Part shown: piece by piece, positions 44,600 to 54,694 of the stretch
How positions within the stretch are numbered: the stretch's first letter is position 1
How the letters are laid out: each line of letters begins with the position of its first letter
Origin: Dactylosporangium roseum
GTDB lineage: Bacteria > Actinomycetota > Actinomycetes > Mycobacteriales > Micromonosporaceae
DNA length: 64,000 nt
Assembly (NCBI RefSeq): GCF_025264685.1
Contig: NZ_CP073721.1
Coordinates: 5,571,001-5,635,000, forward strand
Direction: 5' to 3'
Translations under genes and position numbers: made by a program
Notes under the pieces: model-generated
Told to the model about the DNA's origin: nothing
Seen by the model: only the letters and a program-made list of their open reading frames with translations
Databases searched by the model: none

Positions 44600-45616
44600 A
44601 TGTTGACCAGCGTTAACCTTGACGAGACGCCCCAGGCGGACCGGTTCGACGCTTGGTGGTCGATCGTTTCGAACTCCGTTGTGCCGGTGCGACCGACCAC
44701 CCGGCACCGGGAAGACTTCTGGGCCGAGATGACCTGGATGCTATTCGGCGGCCTACACCTTTCTCAGGTGCGCAGCGCGTCGTTCGAGGTCGAACGGACC
44801 GGCCAGCTCATCCGGCAGTCCGACCCGGACGGCTACCAGTTGTCCGTCTCGTTGCGCGGCGACTCGCACTTCGAGCAGCGCGACCGCTACGTGGCGGCCG
44901 GGCCCACCGACATCTTCCTGTACGACACGTCCCGAGCTTTTCGGGCCGCCACCGTCGTCGCCCCCGCCGATGCCCGTCCAGGGCCGGACGGTCGCCCGAT
45001 GTATCCGGCGGACGGACTTATCGTTCATATTCCCCGCAACCGGTTGCCGCTGCCGGCGGCCCGGGTCGAACGCCTGCTCGCGGTAAGCATGACCGGCGAT
45101 GCCGGTGTCGGCGCTGTTCTCCTGGGCACACTCAAGCAGTTGATCGCCCAGTCGGGTTCGATCTCCGACATCGGCGCCAGCACTCTGGCGGGGGTGGTGC
45201 TCGACCTGCTCGGCGCCCTACTGACGGAACGGCTCGACATGCCGCCCCGGCTGGACAACGAGCGGCACACGGCGTTGTTCTTGTGCATGCGCATGTTCAT
45301 CGAGGAAAACCTCTCCGACCCGAACCTGTCGTTGTCTGACATCGCCCGTGCACACCATGTCTCACTACGGTCGCTGCACAAGGTCTTCGAGAGAAGCGGC
45401 ACGACGGCCGCGGCATGGATACGGCGCCGTCGGCTGGATCGCTGCCGTCTCGATCTGGCCAATCCCGCCCTGGACCGGGTGCCGGTGCACAACATCGCGC
45501 GACGTTGGGGCTTCGTCAACGACTCCCATTTCAACCGCGCGTTCCGAGCGGAGTTCGGGGTTTCTCCGGCGGCATATCGCAGACATGGCTCGGCCATGTC
45601 CGCCGGCGTCGGGTAG
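44600..45616 (+). CDS. AraC-family transcriptional regulator
   Basis: 338 aa. The N-terminal part (RFDAWWSIVSNSVVPVRPTT, GQLIRQSDPDGYQLSVSLRG) is the AraC-binding-like domain found in NdmR/FeaR-type regulators. The C-terminal double helix-turn-helix is DPNLSLSDIARAHHVSLRSLHKVFERSGTTAAAWIRRRRLDRCRLDLANPALDRVPVHNIARRWGFVNDSHFNRAFRAEFGVSPAAYRR. An activator responding to an unknown ligand. Confidence 0.9.
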   Translation: MLTSVNLDETPQADRFDAWWSIVSNSVVPVRPTTRHREDFWAEMTWMLFGGLHLSQVRSASFEVERTGQLIRQSDPDGYQLSVSLRGDSHFEQRDRYVAAGPTDIFLYDTSRAFRAATVVAPADARPGPDGRPMYPADGLIVHIPRNRLPLPAARVERLLAVSMTGDAGVGAVLLGTLKQLIAQSGSISDIGASTLAGVVLDLLGALLTERLDMPPRLDNERHTALFLCMRMFIEENLSDPNLSLSDIARAHHVSLRSLHKVFERSGTTAAAWIRRRRLDRCRLDLANPALDRVPVHNIARRWGFVNDSHFNRAFRAEFGVSPAAYRRHGSAMSAGVG

Positions 45617-45978
45617 AAGCGATAACGATCTCGGCTGTGCTTCAGACTGGCGACGAGTTGCCGGTCGTGGCGGGCGCGCCGTATGTGCTGGTGAGGGCTG
45701 CGTCGAGGTCGGCGACGAGATCGTCTGCCGATCCGAGCCGACCGCGAGCCACCACCGTGGATGGCGCTGGCGATTGTCAGAGGTCCGTGGTCGTGGACGA
45801 CGCTCGCCGCAACCGGCATGTACACGAGGAGTCCGACATGCCGGCCCGACATCGCAACCGTCCTGAGCATCGACGTCCTGCCCCCGACGGTCCGCCAAGC
45901 GACCGGCGCGCCGGCAGCCCGGCGAGTCGGGCTGGCCCACCGGCAGAGGCCGCAACGGCGCAGCGATAGCCTGACGTC
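45617..45978 (-). pseudogene. Unassigned, possibly frameshifted minus-strand gene remnant
   Basis: A minus-strand frame reads MLRTVAMSGRHVGLLVYMPV then AASVVHDHGPLTIASAIHGG with good coding character. About 30 codons on, a different frame continues with DDLVADLDAALTSTYGAPAT and a stop near 45651. The two pieces look like parts of one short gene broken by a frameshift. No family is recognised and the call is tentative. Confidence 0.3.
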
Positions 45979-46584
45979 ATGGCGAGCGCCGAACTGGAAG
46001 AGTTGATCGTCGCGGACGCCGATGCGCTGCGCGCGTGGTTGTCGGCCAACCACGCCACGTCGCCCGGTGTCTGGCTCGCCCTGACCAAGAAGGGCGGCAC
46101 AGTTACGACGCTGATCTGGCAGCAGGCGGTCGACGAGGCCCTGTGTTTCGGCTGGATCGACGGGCAAGCCCGTAAACGGGATCAGGAAACCTCCTGGATC
46201 CGGTTCACCCCTCGCCGGCCCCGCAGTTCCTGGTCACAACGCAACGTCACCCACGTGGCCCGGCTGGAGGCGCAGGGGCGAATGCTGCCCCCAGGCCGCG
46301 TCGCGGTAGAAGCCGCGAAGGCGGACGGGCGGTGGGCGGCCGCCTACGCCCCGCCGTCGGAAGCCGAGGTGCCGGCCGACCTCCTCGCCGCCATCGCTGC
46401 CGACCCCGCCGCCCAGGCCATGTTCGACGTACTCACCAAAGCCAACCGGTTCGCTCTCATCCACCGCGTCAACGCCGTCAAACGGGCGCAGACCCGCGAG
46501 CGGAAAATCGGCGAGTTTGTTGCCATGCTGGCCCGTCACGAGACGATTTACCCGCAGAAGGCCAAGCCTCCGAACTCGCCGTAA
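45979..46584 (+). CDS. YdeI/OmpD-associated family protein
   Basis: 201 aa. The conserved YdeI-type core is clear: LRAWLSANHATSPGVWLALTKKG, VDEALCFGWIDGQARKRDQE, SWIRFTPRRPRSSWSQRN, followed by a helical C-terminus (VNAVKRAQTRERKIGEFVAM LARHE). Family members are soluble; in Salmonella YdeI is linked to antimicrobial-peptide tolerance, but the biochemical activity is unknown. Single gene with no clear operon partner. Confidence 0.88.
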   Translation: MASAELEELIVADADALRAWLSANHATSPGVWLALTKKGGTVTTLIWQQAVDEALCFGWIDGQARKRDQETSWIRFTPRRPRSSWSQRNVTHVARLEAQGRMLPPGRVAVEAAKADGRWAAAYAPPSEAEVPADLLAAIAADPAAQAMFDVLTKANRFALIHRVNAVKRAQTRERKIGEFVAMLARHETIYPQKAKPPNSP

Positions 46585-46851
46585 TCGGCAACGCCGACCA
46601 AGGCTTGACTCAGAACGTCTTACGCTGATGAGCGTGCGCTGCCGCGCGATGGCACATGACTGCGACGCCCGCTGTGTGACGACGGGTTCTCGGCGATCGT
46701 TCGCCGCGGTTGAGCAGTATCGTGACCGGTCGAGATCGGTTGTGCGGGCGCGGCGCGGGACGATCGGGTGTAGCGGATGAGTTTGCATTACGAGTGGACG
46801 TTGGCCCTACGCCTACTGCCGGATGTGCAGACGTCCGGGCCTTTCGGGAAA

Positions 46852-47562
46852 TCATCCGCGTTGTACCTGCTCGAAGTGGAACTCGCGGATGAAGCAGTCT
46901 CGCGGTTGGCCGACCGCGAAGAGCACGCAATCGATGACCGAGCGGGCGGTAAGGTCGCCGTCAGCGCGCCGCGGTCCCTCCTGCACGAAGTCCGGCGGGA
47001 ACAGCGAAATCACTCTGATCCCTTCCGGCCGAAGCCGGTACGAGAGGATCTCCGCGAGCCCGGCGTGCGCATGTTTCGCGGCGTAAAAGGCCGGATGAGC
47101 GCCGGAACGGCGGTGTCCCACCTCGCCGCAGGCGGAAATCATGTTGACGATGTCTGGCCGTGACGAGGCACGCAGCAGCGGAAGCAGGTGCTTCGTCAAC
47201 AACAAGGTGCCGGTCGCGCCGGCAGCCATCACACTTTCGATCTCGTCGTCAGAGACGTCGGGCAGGTCGCGGCCTTCGAGGTAGACGGCACCGTTGTTGA
47301 TCAGTACATCAAGAGATGGCGTCCGGTCATTCAAGGAGGCGGCGAACGCCCGCACCGAGTCCGCTACAGCCAGGTCGCACAGGAACGCGTCGGCCCGGCC
47401 CAGACCCCGCCGGTTGATCATGGACGCGACGCGCTCGGCCGCTGCCAGGTCGCGCGCAGACAGGAAGAGCCGTGCGCCGCGTTCGGCGAAGGCCTCAGCC
47501 AACCGTCGTCCTGTGTCACGCGAGGCGCCGGTGATAGCGACGCGTAGGCCCTCAAGAGTCAC
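46852..47562 (-). CDS. Short-chain dehydrogenase/reductase
   Basis: 236 aa Rossmann-fold enzyme. The cofactor motif is TGASRDTGR (TGxxxxxG form); the NNGA segment is present in VLINNGAVYL, as is the catalytic YxxxK in AFYAAKHAHAGLAEILSYRL. The serine normally before Tyr falls in NMISACGEVG. The final ~35 residues are short for the family. NAD(P)-dependent oxidoreduction of an unknown alcohol or ketone. Isolated gene. Confidence 0.85.
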   Translation of the reverse strand: MTLEGLRVAITGASRDTGRRLAEAFAERGARLFLSARDLAAAERVASMINRRGLGRADAFLCDLAVADSVRAFAASLNDRTPSLDVLINNGAVYLEGRDLPDVSDDEIESVMAAGATGTLLLTKHLLPLLRASSRPDIVNMISACGEVGHRRSGAHPAFYAAKHAHAGLAEILSYRLRPEGIRVISLFPPDFVQEGPRRADGDLTARSVIDCVLFAVGQPRDCFIREFHFEQVQRG

Positions 47563-47596
47563 GACCGACAGCGAATCACCTCAACCCCACTTCAGA

Positions 47597-47992
47597 TCAA
47601 CAGAGAGCTCGAAGATCCAACGCCCGCTCGTCGCCGATCGTGACGGCGGCATGTCCGGGCACCTGATCGAGGCGGTCTGGCCGATCAGTGCGCCAGAGTT
47701 TCGGTGCGGCGCGGTGTCCTCGGCCAAACGGAACACCGCCGCGGCCTGAGACGAGGTGAAGCCTTTCAGCCTCGCCGTGTTCGTCGACTAGAATCGAAGC
47801 CCTCGCCGGCGAGTTGAGCGCACTCCGTGTGGCGATCGCGGCATACCTTCGCACCTCGTGCGCGGGCACGCGCGCCGGCGCGGAGCGCTCCGCATTACGG
47901 CGCAGCCGAACCTCTTCGGCGACCTGGAATCGCAATACCACGATCGGACGGCCGTACTGTCGAGCCCCAGCGATCCGAGCATGCGGCATCAC
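47597..47992 (-). pseudogene. Fragment resembling the C-terminal half of a P-loop kinase
   Basis: PIVVLRFQVAEEVRLRRNAE, APARVPAHEVRRYA and SILVDEHGEAERLHLVS resemble the arginine-rich lid and the end of small AAA_33/zeta-type kinases. The P-loop half is missing and the last 50 residues are unrelated. Remnant; assignment tentative. Confidence 0.3.
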
Positions 47993-48082
47993 ACGGGTCG
48001 GCCACGACCGGGAGCCCGCCCCTCAGTTGCGTCGCCGCCGCCTCGGCGACCTTGCGTAGCGCGGCCGCGGCAGGGTTCCGGG

Positions 48083-48328
48083 TCACGCATCTTCTTCCCC
48101 GCGAAGTAGATACCCCTGCAAGCCGCGCCGGCCACGAAATTCGTCCTTTATCGCCATACCGGCAGCCGACGGGCTACTCGAGACGCCGGATGGGCTGCTC
48201 GAGGCGGCCGGCTGGGTCTGGGACCGGGCCGATTCCGCCGTCGGCGCCGCGGTAGGGGCAGGCTCCTTCCCGCGGCCTCCGACGGCCAGCAGGGCAGCGA
48301 TCGCAATACCGAGAACACCCGCTCTCAT
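48083..48328 (-). CDS. Short protein with signal-like N-terminus, possibly degenerate lipoprotein
   Basis: 81 aa. MRAGVLGIAIAALLAVGGRG KEP looks like a lipoprotein signal in which the lipobox Cys is replaced by Arg, followed by a Pro/Ser/Thr/Ala linker (TAAPTAESARSQTQPAASSS PSG). The C-terminus changes character after KDEFRGRR, and another frame carries plausible continuation (RNPAAAALRKVAEAAATQL). It may be a broken lipoprotein gene. Weak RBS. Low confidence. Confidence 0.3.
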   Translation of the reverse strand: MRAGVLGIAIAALLAVGGRGKEPAPTAAPTAESARSQTQPAASSSPSGVSSSPSAAGMAIKDEFRGRRGLQGYLLRGEEDA

Positions 48329-48533
48329 GAGCGTTGGCGTCTTCACTGGTGTCCCGACTCGCCACGTCGACGAGCGGGCGCACCTGCGGTAGACGCCCGT
48401 GGTGGGAGCGGTTGGGCAGCGGTCTTGGCGGCATCCTGCTGATCGCGGACGACCCCCACTCCGCACCGGGGGTATTGGGAGCGCTCGGACCACGCGATCA
48501 CGTTGGCTGACATCCGGGCAAAGGCTGGCTGCG

Positions 48534-49196
48534 CTATGCGGATCGCCAGACGGTGCCGCGTCGTTCGTACTCCAGCACCATTTCGGCGAGCAAGGCAGCC
48601 TCGGGACCGAGGAAGCGCTCGGTGAGCCACAGGCCAAGATCGATGCCAGAGGTGACGCCGCCGGAGGTTATCAGGTCGCCGTCGTCAACGACCCGCCCGC
48701 TGACCACATTCCCACCCTGCATCCGGAGATCTTCTCGGGCGATGTGGTGTGTCGTGCAGGACCGCCCGGTGGTAATCCCGGCGGCGGAGAGCAACAGCGC
48801 CCCGGTGCACACCGACGCCAGGATCAGGCCGGGCCGCCTCGCGTCGGCCAACGCCTGTGGCAGGACGCCGTGGCGGATCTGCTCGCTCACCCCGGAGCCC
48901 TCTCCGTAGCCGCCACCGGGCACCAGGATTATGTCGGCTGTCCGTGGCGACCACGGGGCGCGGACCACGATCTCAACCGCGGAAGAGGTGGTCACCGTGC
49001 ACGGACCATCGACGGTGACGAAGGTCTGCTCGGTGTTGTCGGCGACGCCGAGCACCGCGACCGGACCGACGAAATCCTGGTCCTCCACTCCGTCGTACAA
49101 GACTGTGTGCACGCGAAGGGGCGTGCGGCGCGGCTCGGTGGCCGACACCGGTCCGGCGACGATCGCGTCAGGGCCAAGGACATCAGGTCCACCCAC
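48534..49196 (-). CDS. DJ-1/PfpI family protein
   Basis: 220 aa from GTG 49196, which has TGGAGGAAC upstream; the frame is open 38 codons further. VHTVLYDGVEDQDFVGPVAV, ILVPGGGYGEGSG and ASVCTGALLLSAAGITTGRS (nucleophile-elbow cysteine in VCTGA) are hallmarks of the isonitrile-hydratase/ThiJ branch. Possible roles are glyoxalase, isonitrile hydratase or chaperone. It is divergent from a GlxA-type regulator, which probably controls it. Confidence 0.87.
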   Translation of the reverse strand: MGGPDVLGPDAIVAGPVSATEPRRTPLRVHTVLYDGVEDQDFVGPVAVLGVADNTEQTFVTVDGPCTVTTSSAVEIVVRAPWSPRTADIILVPGGGYGEGSGVSEQIRHGVLPQALADARRPGLILASVCTGALLLSAAGITTGRSCTTHHIAREDLRMQGGNVVSGRVVDDGDLITSGGVTSGIDLGLWLTERFLGPEAALLAEMVLEYERRGTVWRSA

Positions 49197-49304
49197 GTTG
49201 TTCCTCCAGAAAGTGTTATGGGCGCAGCGATTACGCTGAGTATGTCGACCGACAGGGCTGTCGAATACCGGCGCGGACGCCGATAATGCGTAAGATCCGG
49301 CCAC

Positions 49305-50252
49305 ATGCATGTAGTCGCCGTCCTTGCCCTCGACGGCGTGGTGGCCTTTGACCTGACCATCCCGTGCCAGGTGTTCGCCTCCGCGCGATGTTCCGACACC
49401 ACGCCCGCCTACGAGATCCGGGTGTGCGCCGAACGGCAGGTCACCACAACCGCTTGCGAGCAGCAGCCTTTCCAGATCTCCTCCCGCTACAGCCTCGACG
49501 ACGCGATCGACGCCGACACGCTGATCGTGCCCGGTGTCGATCCGGATCAGCCGCTACACCCGCGAACCGTACGACTGATCCGTGACGCGGCCGCCCGGGG
49601 CGCACGTGTGGCGTCAATCTGCACGGGGGCGTTCGTGCTCGCGGCGGCCGGGCTGCTCGACGGCCGCAGGGCGACTACCCACTGGCAACTCGCCAGCCGG
49701 CTGGCCGATGCCTTTCCCAACGTGCAGGTGGACCCATCCGTGTTGTTCGTCGACGACGGGCAGATCCTGACGTCCGCGGGCGTCGCGGCGGGACTCGATT
49801 TGTGCCTCCATATGGTGCGGTGCGACCACGGGGCGGCGGTAGCAGCCGGCACCGCGCGGGTGATCGTGATGGCGCCGCAGCGGGCGGGCGGTCAAGCTCA
49901 GTTTATCGAGCACCAGGTTCCTATCGGCGACACCGACGGACTCGGGTCGACCCTGCAGTGGATGCAGGACAATCTCGACAAACCCCTGCGTCTTGCCGAC
50001 ATCGCGGCCAAAGCGACGATGAGCACGCGCAGCCTGTCACGACAGTTTCGTGCGCGGACAGGCACCACGCCGTTGCGGTGGCTGCTCGACCGGCGTCTAC
50101 AACAGGCCAGAGAACTGCTTGAGACGACTGACCTACCAGTGGATCGGATCGCCGAGGCCTCGGGTTTCGGATCAACCGAGACCCTGCGGCACCATTTCTC
50201 CCGCCACGTGGGCACCACGCCGAGGGACTACCGCACAAGTTTCCACGGGTGA
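49305..50252 (+). CDS. GlxA-type transcriptional regulator (DJ-1/PfpI domain plus AraC HTH)
   Basis: 315 aa. The N-terminal DJ-1-like sensor domain has VLALDGVVAFDLTIPCQVFA and ASICTGAFVLAAAGLLDGRR; the C-terminal AraC double helix-turn-helix has LRLADIAAKATMSTRSLSRQFRARTGTTPLRWLLDRRLQQARELLE and RIAEASGFGSTETLRHHFSRHVGTTPRDYR. Divergently paired with a free-standing DJ-1/PfpI protein 108 bp away, so the two probably share a control region. Confidence 0.9.
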   Translation: MHVVAVLALDGVVAFDLTIPCQVFASARCSDTTPAYEIRVCAERQVTTTACEQQPFQISSRYSLDDAIDADTLIVPGVDPDQPLHPRTVRLIRDAAARGARVASICTGAFVLAAAGLLDGRRATTHWQLASRLADAFPNVQVDPSVLFVDDGQILTSAGVAAGLDLCLHMVRCDHGAAVAAGTARVIVMAPQRAGGQAQFIEHQVPIGDTDGLGSTLQWMQDNLDKPLRLADIAAKATMSTRSLSRQFRARTGTTPLRWLLDRRLQQARELLETTDLPVDRIAEASGFGSTETLRHHFSRHVGTTPRDYRTSFHG

Positions 50253-50426
50253 GAACTGCGACACTGACGCACCCGGCCGGCAGGGCAGCGAAGTCGTCAT
50301 CGGGATCCTCATCTGCCGCAGACAACGCGCGGTCAACCGCCAGTCGCCGCGTGACGGGCGTGGGCAACGGCTACGTCCGGTGACAGGCTGGTAGTAGCGA
50401 CCAGCAAGCCCGCAGGACGGATCGCT

Positions 50427-51056
50427 TCAGATGATGCCCTCGTCCACGATCTCTACGGTCAGATGGGGCCAAGCAGCGAGGGTCAGCCGAACCAGCTCGG
50501 GCGCTGACACCAGCCGTGCCGTACTGAGCGCTGCGTCGGCGAGGAAATGCACGGTCGTCCCTGTCGTGTCATCGGCGGGAACGGGGAGCAGGTCGGTGAC
50601 GGGCATGCCGTGTTCGTAGCGTTGGGTCCACGCCCCGTTGCGGCGGTGATTGGTGTGGATGAGCCACTCACTGAGTGCCGCGACGACTGACATGCCTCGG
50701 CGGGGGTGACCGTCGGGGAGCCGTTGGGCGTCGGGGAAGTCGAAGTACCGGAGATCCTTGGTCGCCATGACAGGCTTCTTGATCGGCTGGCCTTGCTCGT
50801 CGCAGCGGGTATCGGTTCCTCGCCCGTTGTCCGCAACGGACACGGAGCCGTCGCTGTGCAAAGTGACAATGCACCGTCCTGCGGCCGTGGTCTCGGCTTC
50901 GTCAGCCGCATACGCGATCACCTCAAGGATCAGGTGCACCATGCCGCCGGGAGCAAACTTCGCTGGATGCTGGCGAACCTCGGCCAGGTGCTCGGCATCC
51001 ACGGTGCTTTTCCAATCATGCGTTGTGTTGCGCCACGGCATCCTTGAGTCATCCAC
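50427..51056 (-). CDS. Stand-alone GyrB-like GHKL ATPase-domain protein
   Basis: 209 aa, equal to only the first part of GyrB/ParE. VDAEHLAEVRQHPAKFAPGGMVHLILEVIAYAADEAE aligns with the GyrB N-box, and VSVADNGRGTDTRCDEQGQP IKKPVM with the DxGxG loop. In GyrB the N-box reads EVVDNxxDE; here the magnesium-binding Asn position is Tyr (EVIAYAADE). No transducer, TOPRIM or DNA-cleavage parts exist. Small proteins of this type occur in other actinobacteria; their role is not established. ATP binding is doubtful without the Asn. Confidence 0.8.
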   Translation of the reverse strand: MDDSRMPWRNTTHDWKSTVDAEHLAEVRQHPAKFAPGGMVHLILEVIAYAADEAETTAAGRCIVTLHSDGSVSVADNGRGTDTRCDEQGQPIKKPVMATKDLRYFDFPDAQRLPDGHPRRGMSVVAALSEWLIHTNHRRNGAWTQRYEHGMPVTDLLPVPADDTTGTTVHFLADAALSTARLVSAPELVRLTLAAWPHLTVEIVDEGII

Positions 51057-51353
51057 TCACGAATTGTCCCAGCCAGTCGACCTCACCAACATACCGGCTG
51101 GGGGTGCACTGTCATCGTGGGCGCGGATGGCGTCGTCCGTGACGACATCTGGAGTCCGTGGAGACGCACTGGCGATCATTCAGGCGTCCGGCCGGACTGC
51201 CGCGCGGCCCTCGATGCGGCGCTCGCCAATCCGTCCGCAGATGACGATGTCGGCAGTGCCCTCGCCGTGCCCAGTGGCACACTCGCCATCTTCAGCGCCG
51301 CCGTCGATGGAGTCGGCGAGTACGCCATGCCGTTAGTAGATGTGCGCGCTGTG

Positions 51354-52253
51354 TCACGGTAGGCGAGATCGTCCGGCCGTTGTCGGTGGCGGTTTGCGAG
51401 CTGATGTTCGGGACGTCTCCGGAGTGATGGTGACCTGCGGTGATGTGCCGGGATCGTCGCGGAAGGCCAGCCCGGCCGCGTTCATCGCGGCTCGTAGGTG
51501 GCGGAGGGCGTAGGGCCCGACTCCGTGGAGTGCCTGCACCTCGGCCGCGCTGAGTTCGGCGACCTGTTCGAGGCGGATCACGCCGTGCGCGGTGAGCGCA
51601 CGGGTCGCGGCTGCGCCGAGGTGTGGCAGCGGGAGGCCCGGCTCCGGTACCGGCCGGCCGGGGGTCGACCGGGGATGACCTTCGTGGTCCAGGACGGCGG
51701 CGCCGCGCGCCGAGAGTCGGTAGCCGATGTCGAGCGATTCGGTCAGACCGCGCTCCTTGAGTTTGCGCACGTTCTGTTTGAACGCGGGGGTGTCGCGCCC
51801 CATCCGTTGTGCGAGGTCGGGTGCCCGGGTGGCCGGCAGTTCGTCGATCAGCAGGAGCGTTGCCCGGGTCCAGGGTCCGGTCGGCGAGGCGCGGTCGAGC
51901 CGGTCGAGCCACGCGACGATCGTGTCGATCTCCGCGGCGTCGGGCACCGTCTCGCGCAGCGCGTGCCGCGGGTCGACGCCCGCGTACCGTAGCCCGATCC
52001 GATACACCGGCCGGTCGGGATGGAGGCGGTCCAGTCCCTGCCGGAGCGCGGCCAGCGACGCCGCGCCGGCCCGGCGGGCGTCCGCGGCGGTCAGCGACCT
52101 CAGCGGCACCCGGTCGACAGACGTGACCTCGACCAGTCCGACCGCGGTACGCATCCGGGTACCGACCCTGACACGAGGCCGTTCCCACCGGCGGAACGCC
52201 ACGTCAACCTCGCCGGCACGGATCCCCGCCAGCTCCGCGGGACGCATCTGCAT
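51354..52253 (-). CDS. ASCH-like / winged-helix / helix-hairpin-helix protein
   Basis: 299 aa in three parts. Residues 1-75 (MQMRPAELAGIRAGEVDVAF, RWERPRVRVGTRMRTAVGLV EVTSVD) look like an ASCH/PUA-related RNA-binding domain. Residues about 105-185 look like a winged helix (PDLAQRMGRDTPAFKQNVRKLKERGL, SLDIGYRLSARG). Residues 225-275 (LTAHGVIRLEQVAELSAAEV QALHGVGPYALRHLRAAM) are a helix-hairpin-helix DNA-binding motif. Nucleic-acid binding is likely; exact function unknown. Its 5' end is duplicated in inverted orientation at 31.8 kb. Confidence 0.75.
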   Translation of the reverse strand: MQMRPAELAGIRAGEVDVAFRRWERPRVRVGTRMRTAVGLVEVTSVDRVPLRSLTAADARRAGAASLAALRQGLDRLHPDRPVYRIGLRYAGVDPRHALRETVPDAAEIDTIVAWLDRLDRASPTGPWTRATLLLIDELPATRAPDLAQRMGRDTPAFKQNVRKLKERGLTESLDIGYRLSARGAAVLDHEGHPRSTPGRPVPEPGLPLPHLGAAATRALTAHGVIRLEQVAELSAAEVQALHGVGPYALRHLRAAMNAAGLAFRDDPGTSPQVTITPETSRTSARKPPPTTAGRSRLP

Positions 52254-52293
52254 GCCCTAGTTCAACACATCGCCGCGCGCCCGCACTGCGGCA
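52033..52293 (-). repeat. 261-bp repeat, inverted copy at 31838-32098
   Basis: Reverse complement of 31838-32098 with only a few mismatches. It covers the 5' end and upstream ~40 bp of the ASCH/HhH gene. Because this copy contains the intact gene, the 31.8-kb copy is probably the derived one. Confidence 0.9.
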
Positions 52294-52425
52294 AATCCGC
52301 ACCTGACCTTGGTCAGGTACGACTTCCGGCTCAGCTCGCTTCCAGACCTTCGGCGCTTCAAGGTCTCCGGCGGAGTAGGCGAAGAGGAGTCACGATTCGT
52401 GCGTCGTCAGGATCACGAGCCCACG

Positions 52426-52878
52426 CTACGGGCCGGGATACCGCGCGTGGATATCGCCGTCGAACAGCCGCCAGCAGAAGTCGTTCATCCGTGCCGCGGC
52501 GGGGGCGTGCCGGGCCAGGATTCCGCCCACGCTCGCCGGCACGCCCTGCGGGATGTCGCCGGCCGCGCACCGGCGCACGTACTCGTTGCGGGCAACGGGG
52601 CCGCCGGTGGCCGGCACCGGCACCCCGCACACCGTGGTGACCAGCCAGTTGACCAGACGCATCGCCGCGTAGTCGGCATCGTGGCCGACGTGGTGGGCGA
52701 CAAAGGCGCGCTCGGCGTCGGACAGGTCGAAGCGGGGGGACGTGGCCAGGCCGAAATCGGCGAGGTAGATCCGATCATCGTCGGCACGCATGTTGCCGAA
52801 GTGCCCGTCCATGTGCAGCAGCTCGTGGTTGCGCAGGAACGCCACGACGTCAAACATCTGCCGCACTTGGAGCGTGGG
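52426..52878 (-). pseudogene. C-terminal fragment of a protein-kinase-like protein
   Basis: VAFLRNHELLHMDGHFGNMR ADDDRIYLADFGLATSPRFD matches the catalytic loop (HxDxHxxN) and DFG motif of actinobacterial protein-kinase/phosphotransferase-like proteins, followed by a helical tail (AAMRLVNWLVTTVCGVPVP). The P-loop half with the ATP-binding lysine is missing; upstream sequence in frame is unrelated. N-terminally truncated remnant. Confidence 0.65.
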
Positions 52879-52978
52879 TAGCCGCACAAGTCGCCGGATT
52901 GCGTTCGTCGATGTCGCGGCTCGAGCAAGCCCCGTCCGTGTCGCGGTACAGCGCGGTCGTGGAAAATGTACCCGCTGA

Positions 52979-54028
<1,050 letters not shown>

Positions 54029-54087
54029 CCTCGCGGCTCAGCCGCCGTTGCGTGGCGGCGGGATGCCGGCGCTGTGCAGGAGGTAGG

Positions 54088-54531
54088 TCAGCAGGCACGC
54101 TTAGCGACCAGGTCGAGCGCGGTGTCGCGGTCGACTCGGAGCAGCTCGATGCCCGGTTCAGGGTCTTGGACGGGCCGGGCATCATGCGCGATGAACAGGT
54201 GCACGGTCGCGGCGACGTTGGTCGGCTAGGGGTGCACGATCCCCGCCGAGGTCCAGGTGGCGGCGGCCATCCCGGTCTCCTCGAGCAGTTCGCGCATCGC
54301 CGCCTGCAGTGGTTCCTCGACGTCGTCGACGCCGCCGCTCGGTAGCCGCAGGATGTGCCGGCCGATGGCGTACTTGTACTCCCGGATCAGGTACCGCTGG
54401 TGACGGCGAGGACGGTGACGCCGTCACCGCAGTACAGCACGTTGAACATGCCGGACGTGCCGTCGGCGTGGATGACGTCGTGTTCCTCGACCTGCCACCA
54501 GCGGCCGCCGTCGGCGCGCCCATCGGCGGTG
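54088..54531 (-). pseudogene. NUDIX hydrolase pseudogene (frameshift plus in-frame stop)
   Basis: Minus-strand pieces: WWQVEEHDVIHADGTSGMFN VLYCGDGVTVLAV in one frame; then YLIREYKYAIGRHILRLPSG and GGVDDVEEPLQAAMRELLEE TGM, a good Nudix box (GxxxxxExxxxxxxREUxEExGU), in a second frame; then a TAG at 54226-54228, after which the frame goes on PTNVAATVHLFIAHDARPVQ to a stop at 54088. A frameshift and a nonsense codon make this a clear pseudogene of an NDP-sugar or nucleotide pyrophosphatase-like enzyme. Confidence 0.8.
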
Positions 54532-54663
54532 CCCTCGCCGACCAGTTCGGCTTCAAACCCACTCTGTGGTTTGGTGTAGGCGGTCTAGCCTTCGCCGCCG
54601 TCGCGCTGGCGCTCTCGCAGTTTCGCCACGCCAGGCTCGAGGAAACCCCACGACGAGCACGGC
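54508..54663 (+). pseudogene. C-terminal fragment of an MFS transporter
   Basis: The plus-strand frame AAVGAPIGGALADQFGFKPT LWFGVGGLAFAAVALALSQF RHARLEETP corresponds to the last two helices of a major-facilitator antiporter. It begins abruptly where the opposite-strand NUDIX fragment also begins, so the junction near 54510-54530 joins two unrelated broken genes. Confidence 0.6.
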
Positions 54664-54694
54664 CACATGACCGGTGTCCATCGGTTCACCGCGC

